Assembly: GCF_900111835.1 (NCBI RefSeq)
Contig: NZ_FOJP01000007.1
Location: 1 to 64,000 of the forward strand
Source: Metapseudomonas otitidis
Lineage (GTDB): Bacteria; Pseudomonadota; Gammaproteobacteria; Pseudomonadales; Pseudomonadaceae
DNA: 64,000 nt
Reading direction: 5' to 3'
This document shows positions 16,202 through 26,363 of this stretch, piece by piece. Under the pieces are notes generated by a model. That model did no database searches, was not told where the DNA came from, and was given only the letters and a program-made list of their open reading frames with translations. The translations under genes and the position numbers were made by a program. Positions within the stretch are counted from its first letter, which is position 1. Every line of letters starts with the position of its first letter.

Positions 16202-19087
16202 ATGACCGCGACTCCTAACCAGGCTTCCCTTGCGTTTGCCGACGACGATTCCGCGCCGCTGCGCCCCCCGTTCGCCGCCGATCTGGCGATCGAGCGCACG
16301 CGCCTGCTCTACCAGGGCTCCCGGGTCCCGACCCTGTTCATGCTGCTCAACGGGCTGGCCTGTGCCTGCCTGCTGTGGCGCTCGGAACTGGCGGCCCTGC
16401 TCTCCGGCTGGCTGATCTGGCTGGTCCTGCTGGCCGTGCTGCGGCTGACCCAGGTCGCCGCCTTCAACCGCGCCCTGCCCTCGCGCCAGGCCCAGCCGCA
16501 CTGGCACCGCACCTTCCTGCTCGGCGCCGGCGCCTCGGGGCTGACCCTGGCTTTCCCGGTGGTCTTCCTGGTGCCGGCGGACGCCTTCCTGCAGCAGGCG
16601 CTGGTCTACGGGCTCGTCGCCGCCGCCATCCTCTCCGCCAGCGTCGCCTATGCCGTCAGCCTGCCGGCCTTCCTCGCCTTCGCCCTGCCCTGCCTGCTGC
16701 CCACGGTCAGCTGGCTGCTCGCCAGCGGCCACCCGATGCTGCGCGGCTGGGGCCTGCTGAGCCTGACCCTGCTGGCGGCGCTGATGGTGGTGGCGCTGCA
16801 GGTCAACCGCCTGGTGCGCAACAGCCTGCTGCAGCGCCTGCAGAACCAGGCCCTGATCGACAACCTGGAGCACGCCAAGAGCCGCGCCGAAGGGCTCAAT
16901 GCCGAACTGGCCCGCGAAGTGGAGCAGCGCCGCCGTGCCGAGCGGGAGCTGCGCGGAGCCCACGACGAGCTGGAGATCCGCGTCGCCCAGCGCACCCTGG
17001 AACTGGCCGACGCCACCCACGCCCTGGCCAAGAGCGAGGCGCGCCTGGCCCTGGCCCTGGAGGCCAGCGAGCTGGGCCTGTGGGACTGGAACCTGGAAAC
17101 GGACGAGGTGCACCACACCCAGCTCAAGGCCATCTTCGGCCTGGAGAGCGACGAGGTGTCCCGGGTGCTCAGCGACCTGCGCCCCTGCCTGCACCCCGAT
17201 GACGTGCCGCTGCTGCGCCGCGCCCTGGTGGACCACCTCAAGGGCCGCAGCGAGGACTACGCGGTGGACTACCGCGTGCGCCACCGCGACGGCCGCTGGA
17301 TCTGGGTGGAAGACCGCGGCCGCGCCGTGGAGCGCGACGCGCGCGGGCGTGTGCTGCGCATGGTCGGCACCCGCCGCGACGTCACCGCCCGGCGCCAGGC
17401 CGAGGAGCAGCAGCGCCTCGCCGCCACGGTGTTCGAGGCCGCCAGCGAAGGCATCGTCATCCTCGACCCGGACTACCGCCTGCTGGCGGTCAACCAGGCC
17501 TTCACCCAGGTCACCGGCTACCGCGCCGAGGAAGTGCTCGGCCGCGCCGTGGCGGAAATCAGCGGCACCCGCGAGAGCCGCCGCCAGTACCACCTGATCC
17601 ACCAGCAGCTGGAGCACGACGGCTGCTGGCAGGGCGAGCTGGTGGACACCCGCAAGAACGGCGAGCTCTACCCGCAGTGGCTGCAGCTCAACGTGGTGCG
17701 CGACTCGCGCGGCCAGGCCAGCCACATCGTCGGCTTCTTCTCCGACCTCTCGGCCCGGCGCGAGGCCGAGGAGCGCCTGCGCTACCTGTCCCACTACGAC
17801 GACCTCACCGGCCTGGCCAACCGCACGCTGTTCCGCGATCGCCTGCACCAGGCCAGCGAGCGGGCCCGCGAGCACGGCCACGGCCTGGCGCTGCTGCACA
17901 TCGACCTGGACCGTTTCAAGGTGCTCAACGACAGCCTCGGCCACGAACTGGCCGACCAGCTGCTGCGGCAGATGGGCCGGCGCCTGGCCCAGGCCGCGCC
18001 GGAGGCGGACACCATCGCGCGGCTGTCCGGCGACGAGTTCGCGCTGATCCTCGACCGCTACGGCAGCCTCTCCAGCCTCGCGCGCACCGCCAGCCGCCTG
18101 CTGGCCAAGCTGCGCACGCCGATGACGGTGGGCGGCGAGGAACTGGTGGTCAGCGCCTCCCTGGGCATCAGCCTGCTGCCGGACAACGCGCGGGAGATCA
18201 CCACCCTGGTCAGCCAGGCCAACATGGCCATGCAGCACGCCAAGCACCTGGGCGGGAACACCTTCCAGTTCTTCACCGACAACCTGCAGGCCTGCACCCT
18301 GGAGCGCCTGCAACTGGAAACCCAGCTGCGCAAGGCCATCGACGAGGGTCAGCTGGAGGTCTTCTACCAGCCCAAGCTGTGCCTGGCCGACGACAGCCTC
18401 AACGCTGCCGAGGCCCTGGTGCGCTGGCGCCACCCGCAGATGGGGCTGGTCCCGCCGGGGGACTTCATCGGCCTGGCCGAGGAAACCGGGCTGATCGCCC
18501 CCATCGGCGAGTTCGTCCTGCGCCAGGCCTGCCTGCAGGCCCGCGACTGGCAGCGCCAGGGCGTGGCGGACATCCGCGTCTCGGTGAACCTCTCCGGTCA
18601 CCAACTGCGCCAGGGCAACCTGGTGGCCCTGGTGCGCCAGGTGCTGGCGGAAACCGGCCTGCCGCCGCGCCTGCTGGAACTGGAGCTGACCGAGAGCCAC
18701 CTGCTGGAGAACGTCGAGCACGTCATCGCCACCTTCCACCAGCTGCGCGAGCTGGGGGTGAAGCTGGCCATCGACGATTTCGGCACCGGCTACTCGTCCC
18801 TGAGCTACCTCAAGCGCTTCCCGGTGCACTACGTGAAGATCGACCAGACCTTCATCCGCGACCTGTCGCTGGGCGGCGAGGATGCCGCCATCACCCGCGC
18901 CATCATCGCCATGGCCCACGGGCTGGAACTGAAGGTGGTGGCCGAGGGCGTGGAGACCACCGAGCAGCTGGACTTCCTCAAGGAGCAGGGCTGCGACGAG
19001 ATCCAGGGCTACCTGCTGAGCCCGCCGGTGGAAGCTTCGGCCTTCACCGCGCTGCTCCGCGAACAAAGCGCTACGCTGTGGCGCTGA
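16202..19087 (+). CDS. Membrane PAS-PAS-GGDEF-EAL cyclic-di-GMP protein
   Basis: 961 aa. The N-terminal membrane region (about residues 42-200) has roughly six hydrophobic segments and is followed by a coiled coil (210-280). Two PAS/PAC modules lie at about 281-398 and 404-522. The GGDEF domain (about 525-690) carries SGDEF at 609-613 and no RxxD inhibitory site just upstream. The EAL domain (about 703-950) has EALVR at 737-741, DDFGTGYSSLSYLKRFP and AEGVET. The EAL catalytic set looks intact, so phosphodiesterase activity is likely; the GGDEF half may be active or GTP-sensing. The stop overlaps the end of the convergent U32 gene by 17 bases. Confidence 0.92.
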   Translation: MTATPNQASLAFADDDSAPLRPPFAADLAIERTRLLYQGSRVPTLFMLLNGLACACLLWRSELAALLSGWLIWLVLLAVLRLTQVAAFNRALPSRQAQPHWHRTFLLGAGASGLTLAFPVVFLVPADAFLQQALVYGLVAAAILSASVAYAVSLPAFLAFALPCLLPTVSWLLASGHPMLRGWGLLSLTLLAALMVVALQVNRLVRNSLLQRLQNQALIDNLEHAKSRAEGLNAELAREVEQRRRAERELRGAHDELEIRVAQRTLELADATHALAKSEARLALALEASELGLWDWNLETDEVHHTQLKAIFGLESDEVSRVLSDLRPCLHPDDVPLLRRALVDHLKGRSEDYAVDYRVRHRDGRWIWVEDRGRAVERDARGRVLRMVGTRRDVTARRQAEEQQRLAATVFEAASEGIVILDPDYRLLAVNQAFTQVTGYRAEEVLGRAVAEISGTRESRRQYHLIHQQLEHDGCWQGELVDTRKNGELYPQWLQLNVVRDSRGQASHIVGFFSDLSARREAEERLRYLSHYDDLTGLANRTLFRDRLHQASERAREHGHGLALLHIDLDRFKVLNDSLGHELADQLLRQMGRRLAQAAPEADTIARLSGDEFALILDRYGSLSSLARTASRLLAKLRTPMTVGGEELVVSASLGISLLPDNAREITTLVSQANMAMQHAKHLGGNTFQFFTDNLQACTLERLQLETQLRKAIDEGQLEVFYQPKLCLADDSLNAAEALVRWRHPQMGLVPPGDFIGLAEETGLIAPIGEFVLRQACLQARDWQRQGVADIRVSVNLSGHQLRQGNLVALVRQVLAETGLPPRLLELELTESHLLENVEHVIATFHQLRELGVKLAIDDFGTGYSSLSYLKRFPVHYVKIDQTFIRDLSLGGEDAAITRAIIAMAHGLELKVVAEGVETTEQLDFLKEQGCDEIQGYLLSPPVEASAFTALLREQSATLWR

Positions 19088-20414
19088 CCGGTTCCGGCAG
19101 GTCGCGCAGCAGCAGCCCGTGCTCCAGGTCGAGGTCGGCAGGCAGCGGGATGTAGAGGACGTGGCCGTCCCCCGGCGCCACCTCGCGGCGGCTGCCGTCG
19201 CCGGCCTGCAGCCCATGGAGGATGAAGCCGAGGTTGCCGGCGGGGGTCATCAGCTCCAGGCGGTCGCCGACCTCGAAGCGGTTCTTCACCACCACCTCGG
19301 CCAGTTCGCCCCGACGCACGCCGGTCAGCTCGCCGACGAACTGCTGGCGCGACGGCCGCGAGCTGCCGAAGGCGTAGTTCTGGTAATGGTCGTGGGTGTG
19401 CCGGCGCAGGAAGCCCTCGGTGTAGCCCCGGTTGGCCAGTGACTCCAGGCGCTCAAGCAGGCGCGGCTCGAAGGGCCGGCCGGCCACCGCGTCGTCGATG
19501 GCCTGGCGGTAGGCCTGGGCCGTGCGGGCCACATAGAAGTACGACTTGGTGCGCCCCTCGATCTTCAGCGAATGCACCCCCATGGCCACCAGGCGCTCCA
19601 CGTGCTGCACGGCGCGCAGGTCCTTGGAATTCATGATGTAGGTGCCGTGCTCGTCCTCGAAGGCGGGCATGAAATCGCCGGGGCGGGTCTCGTCCTCCAG
19701 CAGGAAGACCCGCTCGGTGCTCGGCCCCTCGCCCAGGGTCGGCGCCGGCTGGCAGGCGTGGACGATGTCGCCGAGGGTGTCTTCCCGCGCTTCACCGGCC
19801 TTGTACTGCCAGCGGCAGGCGTTGGTGCAGGTGCCCTGGTTGGGGTCGCGGTGGTTGATGTAGCCGGAGAGCAGGCAGCGTCCGGAATAGGCCATGCACA
19901 GGGCGCCGTGGACGAACACCTCCAGCTCGATGCCAGGCACGGCCTGGCGGATCTCGCCGATCTCCTCCAGGGACAGCTCGCGGGAGAGGATCACCCGCTC
20001 CAGCCCCTGGCGGTGCCAGAACTCGACGCTGGCCCAGTTCACCGCGTTGGCCTGCACCGACAGGTGGATGGGCATCGCCGGGAAGTGCTCGCGCACCAGC
20101 ATGATCAGCCCGGGGTCGGACATGATCAGCGCATCCGGCCCCATGGCCACCACCGGCTCCAGGTCCTTGAGGAAGGTCTTCAGCTTGGCGTTGTGCGGGG
20201 CGATGTTGACCACCACGTAGAAGCGCTTGCCGGCGGCATGGGCCTCGGCGATGCCCAGCGCCAGGTTGGCGTGGTCGAACTCGTTGTTGCGCACCCGCAG
20301 GCTGTAGCGCGGCTGCCCGGCGTAGACGGCATCGGCGCCGTAGGCAAAGGCGTGGCGCATGGACTTGAGGGTGCCGGCGGGGCACAGCAGTTCGGGGGCG
20401 GGAAGGCGGGACAT
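19071..20414 (-). CDS. Peptidase U32 family protein, TrhP/YegQ-like
   Basis: 447 aa. The N-terminal ELLCPAGTLKSMRHAFAYGADAVYAG and the U32 signature around residues 166-198 (ELEVFVHGALC, MAYSGRCLLSGYINHRDPN) are clear. The cysteines in that signature and in GTCTNACRW can ligate an Fe-S cluster. The E. coli relative YegQ (TrhP) is needed for prephenate-dependent 5-hydroxyuridine formation at the tRNA wobble base; classical peptidase activity is doubtful. It resembles the PA5440 type by context. It lies alone between the GGDEF-EAL gene (convergent) and a repeat-bearing gap. Confidence 0.85.
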   Translation of the reverse strand: MSRLPAPELLCPAGTLKSMRHAFAYGADAVYAGQPRYSLRVRNNEFDHANLALGIAEAHAAGKRFYVVVNIAPHNAKLKTFLKDLEPVVAMGPDALIMSDPGLIMLVREHFPAMPIHLSVQANAVNWASVEFWHRQGLERVILSRELSLEEIGEIRQAVPGIELEVFVHGALCMAYSGRCLLSGYINHRDPNQGTCTNACRWQYKAGEAREDTLGDIVHACQPAPTLGEGPSTERVFLLEDETRPGDFMPAFEDEHGTYIMNSKDLRAVQHVERLVAMGVHSLKIEGRTKSYFYVARTAQAYRQAIDDAVAGRPFEPRLLERLESLANRGYTEGFLRRHTHDHYQNYAFGSSRPSRQQFVGELTGVRRGELAEVVVKNRFEVGDRLELMTPAGNLGFILHGLQAGDGSRREVAPGDGHVLYIPLPADLDLEHGLLLRDLPEPVSATA

Positions 20415-20721
20415 GGGCGGTGCTCGTGACGCGAAAAATCGCGCATTCTAGGCAAGCCCCAAACCACGGGTATTGCGCTGGAGCAATGCCGCTGCACGCC
20501 CACAACGCCGTGACCGATCGATGCGGTTCGCCGAGCTCACCGCATCCTACGGGCCTGCTCGATTCGTAGGATGGGCTGAGCGGTGCGAAGCCCATAGTTG
20601 GCGCTGCGGCCCCCTTTAGTGGTCCATCAGCGGAGCCAGACCGAGCCCAGCCGGTGACGTCCAACCTAGGCAGCGGTCTGGCTCTTTTGTAGGAGCTAAT
20701 TCATTCGCGAAGGGATGGGGC
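20415..20721. repeat. Intergenic gap with REP-like repeats
   Basis: No gene. It contains CATCCTACGG / CGTAGGATGGGCTGAG modules (about 20541-20593) of the same family as those at 50.7 and 61.5 kb. An 11-bp inverted repeat GAGCCAGACCG (20633-20643) / CGGTCTGGCTC (20674-20684) is followed by TTTT on the plus strand. A REP-type sequence TGTAGGAGCTAATTCATTCG starts at about 20689. It separates the zwf and U32 genes, both on the minus strand. Confidence 0.6.
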
Positions 20722-22161
<1,440 letters not shown>

Positions 22162-22204
22162 GTGTGCACTCCTGCGTGGTTTGCCTGGGCGGGGAAGCGG
22201 GTCA

Positions 22205-22219
22205 TGTAGTATAACTACA
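22205..22219. promoter_or_regulatory. HexR-type operator between zwf and its regulator
   Basis: TGTAGTATAACTACA is a perfect 15-bp palindrome (TGTAGT-ATA-ACTACA) and fits the known HexR consensus TGTAATwwwATTACA with one symmetric change. A further half-site CACTACA follows at 22224-22230. It lies 44 bases upstream of the zwf GTG and 99 bases upstream of the regulator GTG, well placed to control both. Confidence 0.8.
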
Positions 22220-22317
22220 CGGTCACTACAGCCTGACCGTCGCCGATCATAACCGAGTTGCCCGGCCGAATAGATCGCGACCTGCGGCGTACTTCCCCAC
22301 TTCGAAGAGCCTGCCCA

Positions 22318-23184
22318 GTGAATCTGCTGCAACATATCGCCCAATCGCGCCATCTGCTGCGCAAGTCGGAATTGAAAGTCGCCGATCACGTCCTGCTCGA
22401 CCCCGCCGCCGTCATGCACAGCTCCATGGCCGACCTGGCGCAGAGCGTCGGGGTCAGCGAGCCCACCATCGTGCGCTTCTGCCGTGCCATCGGGTGTGGC
22501 GGCTTCCAGGACCTCAAGCTGAAGCTGGCGCAGAGCCTGGCGGCGGGCGCCAGCTTCGGCCAGTTCGCCATCCACGAGAACGACTCGGTGGCGGACTTCA
22601 GCCTGAAGATCTTCGACACCACCCTGCACACCCTGATGGACGTGCGCGAGAAGCTCGACCCGCAGGCCCTGCAGGCCGCCATCGCCGCCTGCGCCCAGGC
22701 CCAGCGCGTGGAGTTCTACGGTTTTGGCGCCTCCGGTGCGGTGGCGGCCGATGCCCAGCACAAGTTCTTCCGCCTGCTGCTGACCGCCGCGGCCTATTCC
22801 GACCCGCACATGCAGGCGATGTCGGCGGTGACCCTCAAACCCACCGACGTGGCCATCTGCATCTCCCAGTCGGGCCGCTCCAAGGACCTGCTGATCACCG
22901 CCAACCTGGTCCGCGAGACCGGCGCCACGCTGATCACCCTGTGCCCCAGCCAGACCCCCCTGGCGGACCTGGCCACCGTCAACCTGGCCATCGACGTGCA
23001 GGAAGACACCGAGATCTACACCCCGCTGACCTCGCGCATCGCCCACCTGGTGGTGATCGACGTACTGGCCATGGGCGTGGCCATGGCCCGTGGCCCGAGC
23101 CTGGTCAACCACCTCAAGAGCGTGAAGCGCAGCCTGCGCAGCCTGCGTCTGTCGCCGAAGTCGATCAAGAACGCCGAGGACTGA
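22318..23184 (+). CDS. HexR/RpiR-family sugar-phosphate regulator
   Basis: 288 aa. An N-terminal RpiR-type HTH (about 1-77; MADLAQSVGVSEPTIVRFCRAIG) is followed by a SIS domain (about 125-260; VEFYGFGASGAVAADAQHKF and ICISQSGRSKDLL). HexR proteins repress central carbon genes and are released by KDPG. I chose the GTG at 22318 because it gives the family N-terminus NLLQHIAQSRHLLRKSELKVA; in-frame sequence upstream does not resemble the family. It looks like a paralogue (PA5438 type) rather than the copy usually linked to zwf-pgl-eda, so I leave the symbol blank. Confidence 0.87.
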   Translation: MNLLQHIAQSRHLLRKSELKVADHVLLDPAAVMHSSMADLAQSVGVSEPTIVRFCRAIGCGGFQDLKLKLAQSLAAGASFGQFAIHENDSVADFSLKIFDTTLHTLMDVREKLDPQALQAAIAACAQAQRVEFYGFGASGAVAADAQHKFFRLLLTAAAYSDPHMQAMSAVTLKPTDVAICISQSGRSKDLLITANLVRETGATLITLCPSQTPLADLATVNLAIDVQEDTEIYTPLTSRIAHLVVIDVLAMGVAMARGPSLVNHLKSVKRSLRSLRLSPKSIKNAED

Positions 23185-23206
23185 GCCGCCCGCTGAAAGC
23201 GACCGG

Positions 23207-23983
23207 CTAGAGCGTGCGGATCGAGGTGCGGATGGCCCGCGCGCACTCGATCACCGCCGGCGCCAGGCGGCGCTCAGCTTCCTCCTGGGTCCAGCGACTG
23301 GTGGGCGCCACCACGTGCACCGAGGCCACCGGGCGGCCCTGGCTGCCGAGGATCGGCGCCGCGATGGTCATGTCGCCCTGGAACAACTCCTCGTTGTTGA
23401 TCGCGTAGCCCTTGGCCCGGGTGATCGTCACCTGCGCCAGAATCGCCTCCGGGTCCACCAGCGTCTGCTGGGTGTGCCGCTTCAGCTCGCTGGCGGCCAG
23501 TAGCTCGCGTACCTCCCCGTCCTCCAGCGCACTCAGGTAGGCCCGGCCGGAGCCGGTGCAGTACATGGGGATGCGGCTGCCGATGGGCATGTGGATGGGA
23601 ATGAACTTGGGCGCCACGAAGCGCGCCACGTAGACCATCTCCACCCCGTCGGGCTCGGTGAGGTTGGTGGTCTCCCCGGTGATCTGCGCCAGCTCGGCGA
23701 GGAAGGGATTGGCCACGTCCACCAGGGTGTCGGCGGCGAGGTAGTTGTAGCCGATCTCCATCACCCGGGGCGTGAGCTGGAAGCGCTTGGTCTGCGGGTG
23801 CTTGCAGACGTAACCCAGGGCTTCGAGGGTGTGGATCATCCGCTGCGCGGAGCTCTTGTTGATGCCCGCGGCCTCGGCCACCTCCGCCAGGTTCATGGTG
23901 CGGCGTTGCGCGTTGAACGCCCGCAGCACGGCCAGGCCTTTCTCCAGGGATTGGTTGAACAGGGCATTGTCGTTGTCGTTCAC
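23207..23983 (-). CDS. IclR-family transcriptional regulator
   Basis: 258 aa from the GTG at 23983 (AAGAGAG six bases upstream); a TTG 27 bases further out is possible. A winged HTH at about 8-70 (FNQSLEKGLAVLRAFNA, then INKSSAQRMIHTLEALGYV) precedes the IclR effector domain, with MPIGSRIPMYCTGSGRAYLSA and SVHVVAPTSRWTQEEAERRL. It is divergent from an ABC transporter plus FAD oxidase operon and probably controls it in response to the transported compound, which is unknown. Confidence 0.88.
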   Translation of the reverse strand: MNDNDNALFNQSLEKGLAVLRAFNAQRRTMNLAEVAEAAGINKSSAQRMIHTLEALGYVCKHPQTKRFQLTPRVMEIGYNYLAADTLVDVANPFLAELAQITGETTNLTEPDGVEMVYVARFVAPKFIPIHMPIGSRIPMYCTGSGRAYLSALEDGEVRELLAASELKRHTQQTLVDPEAILAQVTITRAKGYAINNEELFQGDMTIAAPILGSQGRPVASVHVVAPTSRWTQEEAERRLAPAVIECARAIRTSIRTL

Positions 23984-24012
23984 AGCGGCTCTCTTGGTTA
24001 TTCGCCACAAAG

Positions 24013-24027
24013 TATCGATATTCGATA
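24013..24027. promoter_or_regulatory. Candidate IclR operator
   Basis: TATCGATATTCGATA is a perfect palindrome (TATCGA-TAT-TCGATA) in the A+T-rich gap between the IclR gene start and the ABC operon. It lies 30 bases upstream of the regulator GTG and about 124 bases before the binding-protein ATG. Assignment to this regulator is by position. Confidence 0.6.
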
Positions 24028-24150
24028 TTTATAAATCTCTTTACGATTTCTGTAAATCACTTATAGTCGGTTCAACGCCTCCTGCCGATACAGACGAGGC
24101 TATCCACACGCGCACAACGACAACAAGCAGCGTTTGATGGGAGAACCGCC

Positions 24151-24906
24151 ATGCATCCTCGCCTCCGTGCCCTCACCTGTGCCTGCGCCCTGATCGCCGG
24201 CCTCGCCTCCTTCACCACCCAGGCCGACACCTTCCGCGTCGGCGCCACCGCCACCGGCGTGCCCTTCACCTTCCTCGACGTCAAGAGCCAGCGCATCCAG
24301 GGGATGATGGTGGACGCCGCCGAAGCCGTCGGCCGCGCCGGTGGCTTCGAGGTGGACATCCAGCAGACCACCTTCGCCGCCCTGATCCCCTCGCTGACCG
24401 CGAAGAAGATCGACGTCATCTCCGCCGCCATGCTGCGCACCCCAGCGCGGGAGAAAGTGGTGCAGTACTCCGACCCGGTGTTCAGCTACGGCGAGGGCCT
24501 GATCGTCCGCGCCGACGACGCCACCGCCTACACCCGCATGGAGGACCTCAAGGGCGAAGTGGTGGGCGCCCAGGTGGGCACCGTGTTCATCGACGAGCTG
24601 AACAAGCGCGGCATCTTCAAGGAAGTGCGTGGTTATGACTCCATCGCCGACCTGATGCGCGACCTGGCGCTGGGGCGGATCAAGGCCGGCTTCGCCGACC
24701 ACCCGATCCTCGCCTACCAGATGGCCCAGGGCACCCAGGACAAGGTGCGCCTGGTGCAGGGCTACCAGCCGGTGATCATGGGCGACGTCTGCCTGATCGT
24801 GCGCAAGGGCGAGCCGCAGACCCTGGAACGGGTCAACCGGGGCATCGCCGCCATCAAGGCCGACGGCACCCTCGCCGGCATCATCGCCAAGTGGAAGCTC
24901 GACTGA
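24151..24906 (+). CDS. Polar amino-acid type ABC transporter substrate-binding protein
   Basis: 251 aa with a Sec signal peptide cleaved near TTQA-DTF (after about residue 25) and a type 2 periplasmic binding fold of the SBP_bac_3 family (VGATATGVPFTFLD, then ISAAMLRTPAREKVVQYSDPV). There is no lipobox, so it should be a soluble periplasmic protein. First gene of the transporter operon. Amino acids, opines or similar polar amines are likely ligands; the exact one cannot be read from sequence. Confidence 0.9.
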   Translation: MHPRLRALTCACALIAGLASFTTQADTFRVGATATGVPFTFLDVKSQRIQGMMVDAAEAVGRAGGFEVDIQQTTFAALIPSLTAKKIDVISAAMLRTPAREKVVQYSDPVFSYGEGLIVRADDATAYTRMEDLKGEVVGAQVGTVFIDELNKRGIFKEVRGYDSIADLMRDLALGRIKAGFADHPILAYQMAQGTQDKVRLVQGYQPVIMGDVCLIVRKGEPQTLERVNRGIAAIKADGTLAGIIAKWKLD

Positions 24907-24915
24907 GCCCACCCT

Positions 24916-24937
24916 GCCCGCCCCTCCCCGGGCGGGC
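24916..24937 (+). other. Intercistronic hairpin after the binding-protein gene
   Basis: GCCCGCC and GGCGGGC form a 7-bp GC stem with an 8-base loop in the 60-base gap between binding-protein and permease genes. A short T-poor tail follows. Such hairpins often stabilise or partly terminate the transcript so that binding protein is made in excess; that role is inferred. Confidence 0.55.
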
Positions 24938-24966
24938 CTTTCCTGAACCTTCTCTCGGGTAGCGCC

Positions 24967-25623
24967 ATGTTTCTCCAGAACGCCCTGGACTTCCTCCCCA
25001 TTCTGCTGAAAGGGGCGGTGGTCACCCTGCAGGTCACGGCCGGGTCCTTCCTGCTCAGCTCCGTCATCGGCCTGGTCTTCGCCCTGATGATGGTGTCCAA
25101 GGTCCGCGCCGTGTCGCTCTTCGCCATCGGCCTGGTCAACGTCATCCGCGGCCTGCCGATCATCGTGCAGCTGTTCTACATCTACTTCGTGCTGCCGGAC
25201 TTCGGCATCCAGCTCAGCGCCTTCCAGGCCGGCGTCATCGGCCTCGGCATCGCCTACTCGGCCTACCAGGCGGAGAACTTCCGCGCCGGCATCCAGGCCA
25301 TCCACCAGGGGCAGATCGAAGCAGCCGAATCCCTCGGCATGCGCGGCGCCATGGTGATGCGCCGCGTGGTGCTGCCCCAGGCCTTCCGCATCGCCCTGCC
25401 GCCCTACGGCAACACCCTGGTGATGATGCTCAAGGACTCCTCCCTGGTCTCCACCATCACGGTGGCCGAGATGACCCGGGCGGGGCAACTGATCGCCTCC
25501 TCCACCTTCGAGAACATGACCGTCTACACCCTGGTGGCACTGCTCTACCTGGCGCTGAGCCTGCCGCTGTCCTACGGCCTGCGCCGGCTGGAAGCGCGAA
25601 TCGGCAAGAGGAGCAAGGCATGA
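24967..25623 (+). CDS. Amino-acid ABC transporter permease
   Basis: 218 aa inner-membrane protein of the HisMQ type with about five hydrophobic helices. The EAA loop that contacts the ATPase is EAAESLGMRGAMVMRRVVLP at about residues 118-137. ATG at 24967 follows a 60-base gap after the binding-protein gene. It is the only permease in the operon and presumably works as a homodimer. The last four bases overlap the ATPase gene (ATGA). Confidence 0.92.
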   Translation: MFLQNALDFLPILLKGAVVTLQVTAGSFLLSSVIGLVFALMMVSKVRAVSLFAIGLVNVIRGLPIIVQLFYIYFVLPDFGIQLSAFQAGVIGLGIAYSAYQAENFRAGIQAIHQGQIEAAESLGMRGAMVMRRVVLPQAFRIALPPYGNTLVMMLKDSSLVSTITVAEMTRAGQLIASSTFENMTVYTLVALLYLALSLPLSYGLRRLEARIGKRSKA

Positions 25624-26363
25624 TCGAGATCAAGCAGCTGCACAAGAGCTTCGGCAGCCTGGCGGTGCTCGAAGGCATCGACCTGAGCATCGAGAGTGGC
25701 GAGGTGGTCTGCCTGATCGGCCCCTCCGGCTCCGGCAAGTCCACCCTGCTGCGGTGCATCAACGGCCTGGAGACCCACGACCGGGGCGAGATCCTGGTCA
25801 GCGGCCAGCCGGTGAACCGCCACCACGACAGCATCCATGAGATCCGCACCCAGGTGGCCATGGTGTTCCAGCGCTTCAACCTGTTCCCCCACCGCACCGC
25901 CCTGGAGAACGTCATGGAAGGGCCGGTGTACGTGAAGAAGGAAAACCCCCGCGAGGCCCGCGAACACGCCCGTGCCCTGCTGGAGAAGGTCGGCCTCGCC
26001 CACCGCATGGACGCCTACCCGGACGAGCTCTCCGGCGGCCAGCAACAGCGCGTGGCCATCGCCCGCGCCCTGGCGATGAAGCCCAGGGCAATCCTCTTCG
26101 ACGAGCCCACCTCGGCCCTCGACCCCGAGCTGGTGGGCGAGGTGCTGGCGGTGATGCGCAAGCTCGCCGACGAAGGCATGACCATGGTGGTGGTGACCCA
26201 CGAGATGGGCTTCGCCCGGGACGTGGCCGACAAGGTCTGCTTCCTCCACGGCGGCCGCATCGTCGAGGCCGGCCCCGCCCGCGAGGTGCTCGGCGCCCCC
26301 AGCCACCCGCGCACCCAGGACTTCCTCCGGCGCCTGCTGAACAGCGGCGAGGTGCCGGCATGA
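25620..26363 (+). CDS. Amino-acid ABC transporter ATP-binding protein
   Basis: 247 aa GlnQ/HisP-type ATPase. Walker A is GPSGSGKST at about residues 36-44. The Q-loop lies in VAMVFQRFNLFPH, the signature is LSGGQQQRVAIARAL, and Walker B is AILFDEPTSALDPE, followed by the switch histidine in VVVTHEM. Four-base overlaps with both neighbours imply translational coupling. Confidence 0.95.
   Translation: MIEIKQLHKSFGSLAVLEGIDLSIESGEVVCLIGPSGSGKSTLLRCINGLETHDRGEILVSGQPVNRHHDSIHEIRTQVAMVFQRFNLFPHRTALENVMEGPVYVKKENPREAREHARALLEKVGLAHRMDAYPDELSGGQQQRVAIARALAMKPRAILFDEPTSALDPELVGEVLAVMRKLADEGMTMVVVTHEMGFARDVADKVCFLHGGRIVEAGPAREVLGAPSHPRTQDFLRRLLNSGEVPA

Noticed and set aside
16124-19216. Very long minus-strand open frame (over 1000 codons) opposite the GGDEF-EAL gene
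   Set aside because: Its predicted protein is low-complexity Gln/Ala/Gly/Val/His sequence typical of antisense frames in GC-rich DNA, and the plus-strand gene has clear domains.
20633-20688. Plus-strand terminator (11-bp stem then TTTT)
   Set aside because: No plus-strand gene ends here and the loop is about 30 bases; treated as part of the repeat-bearing gap.
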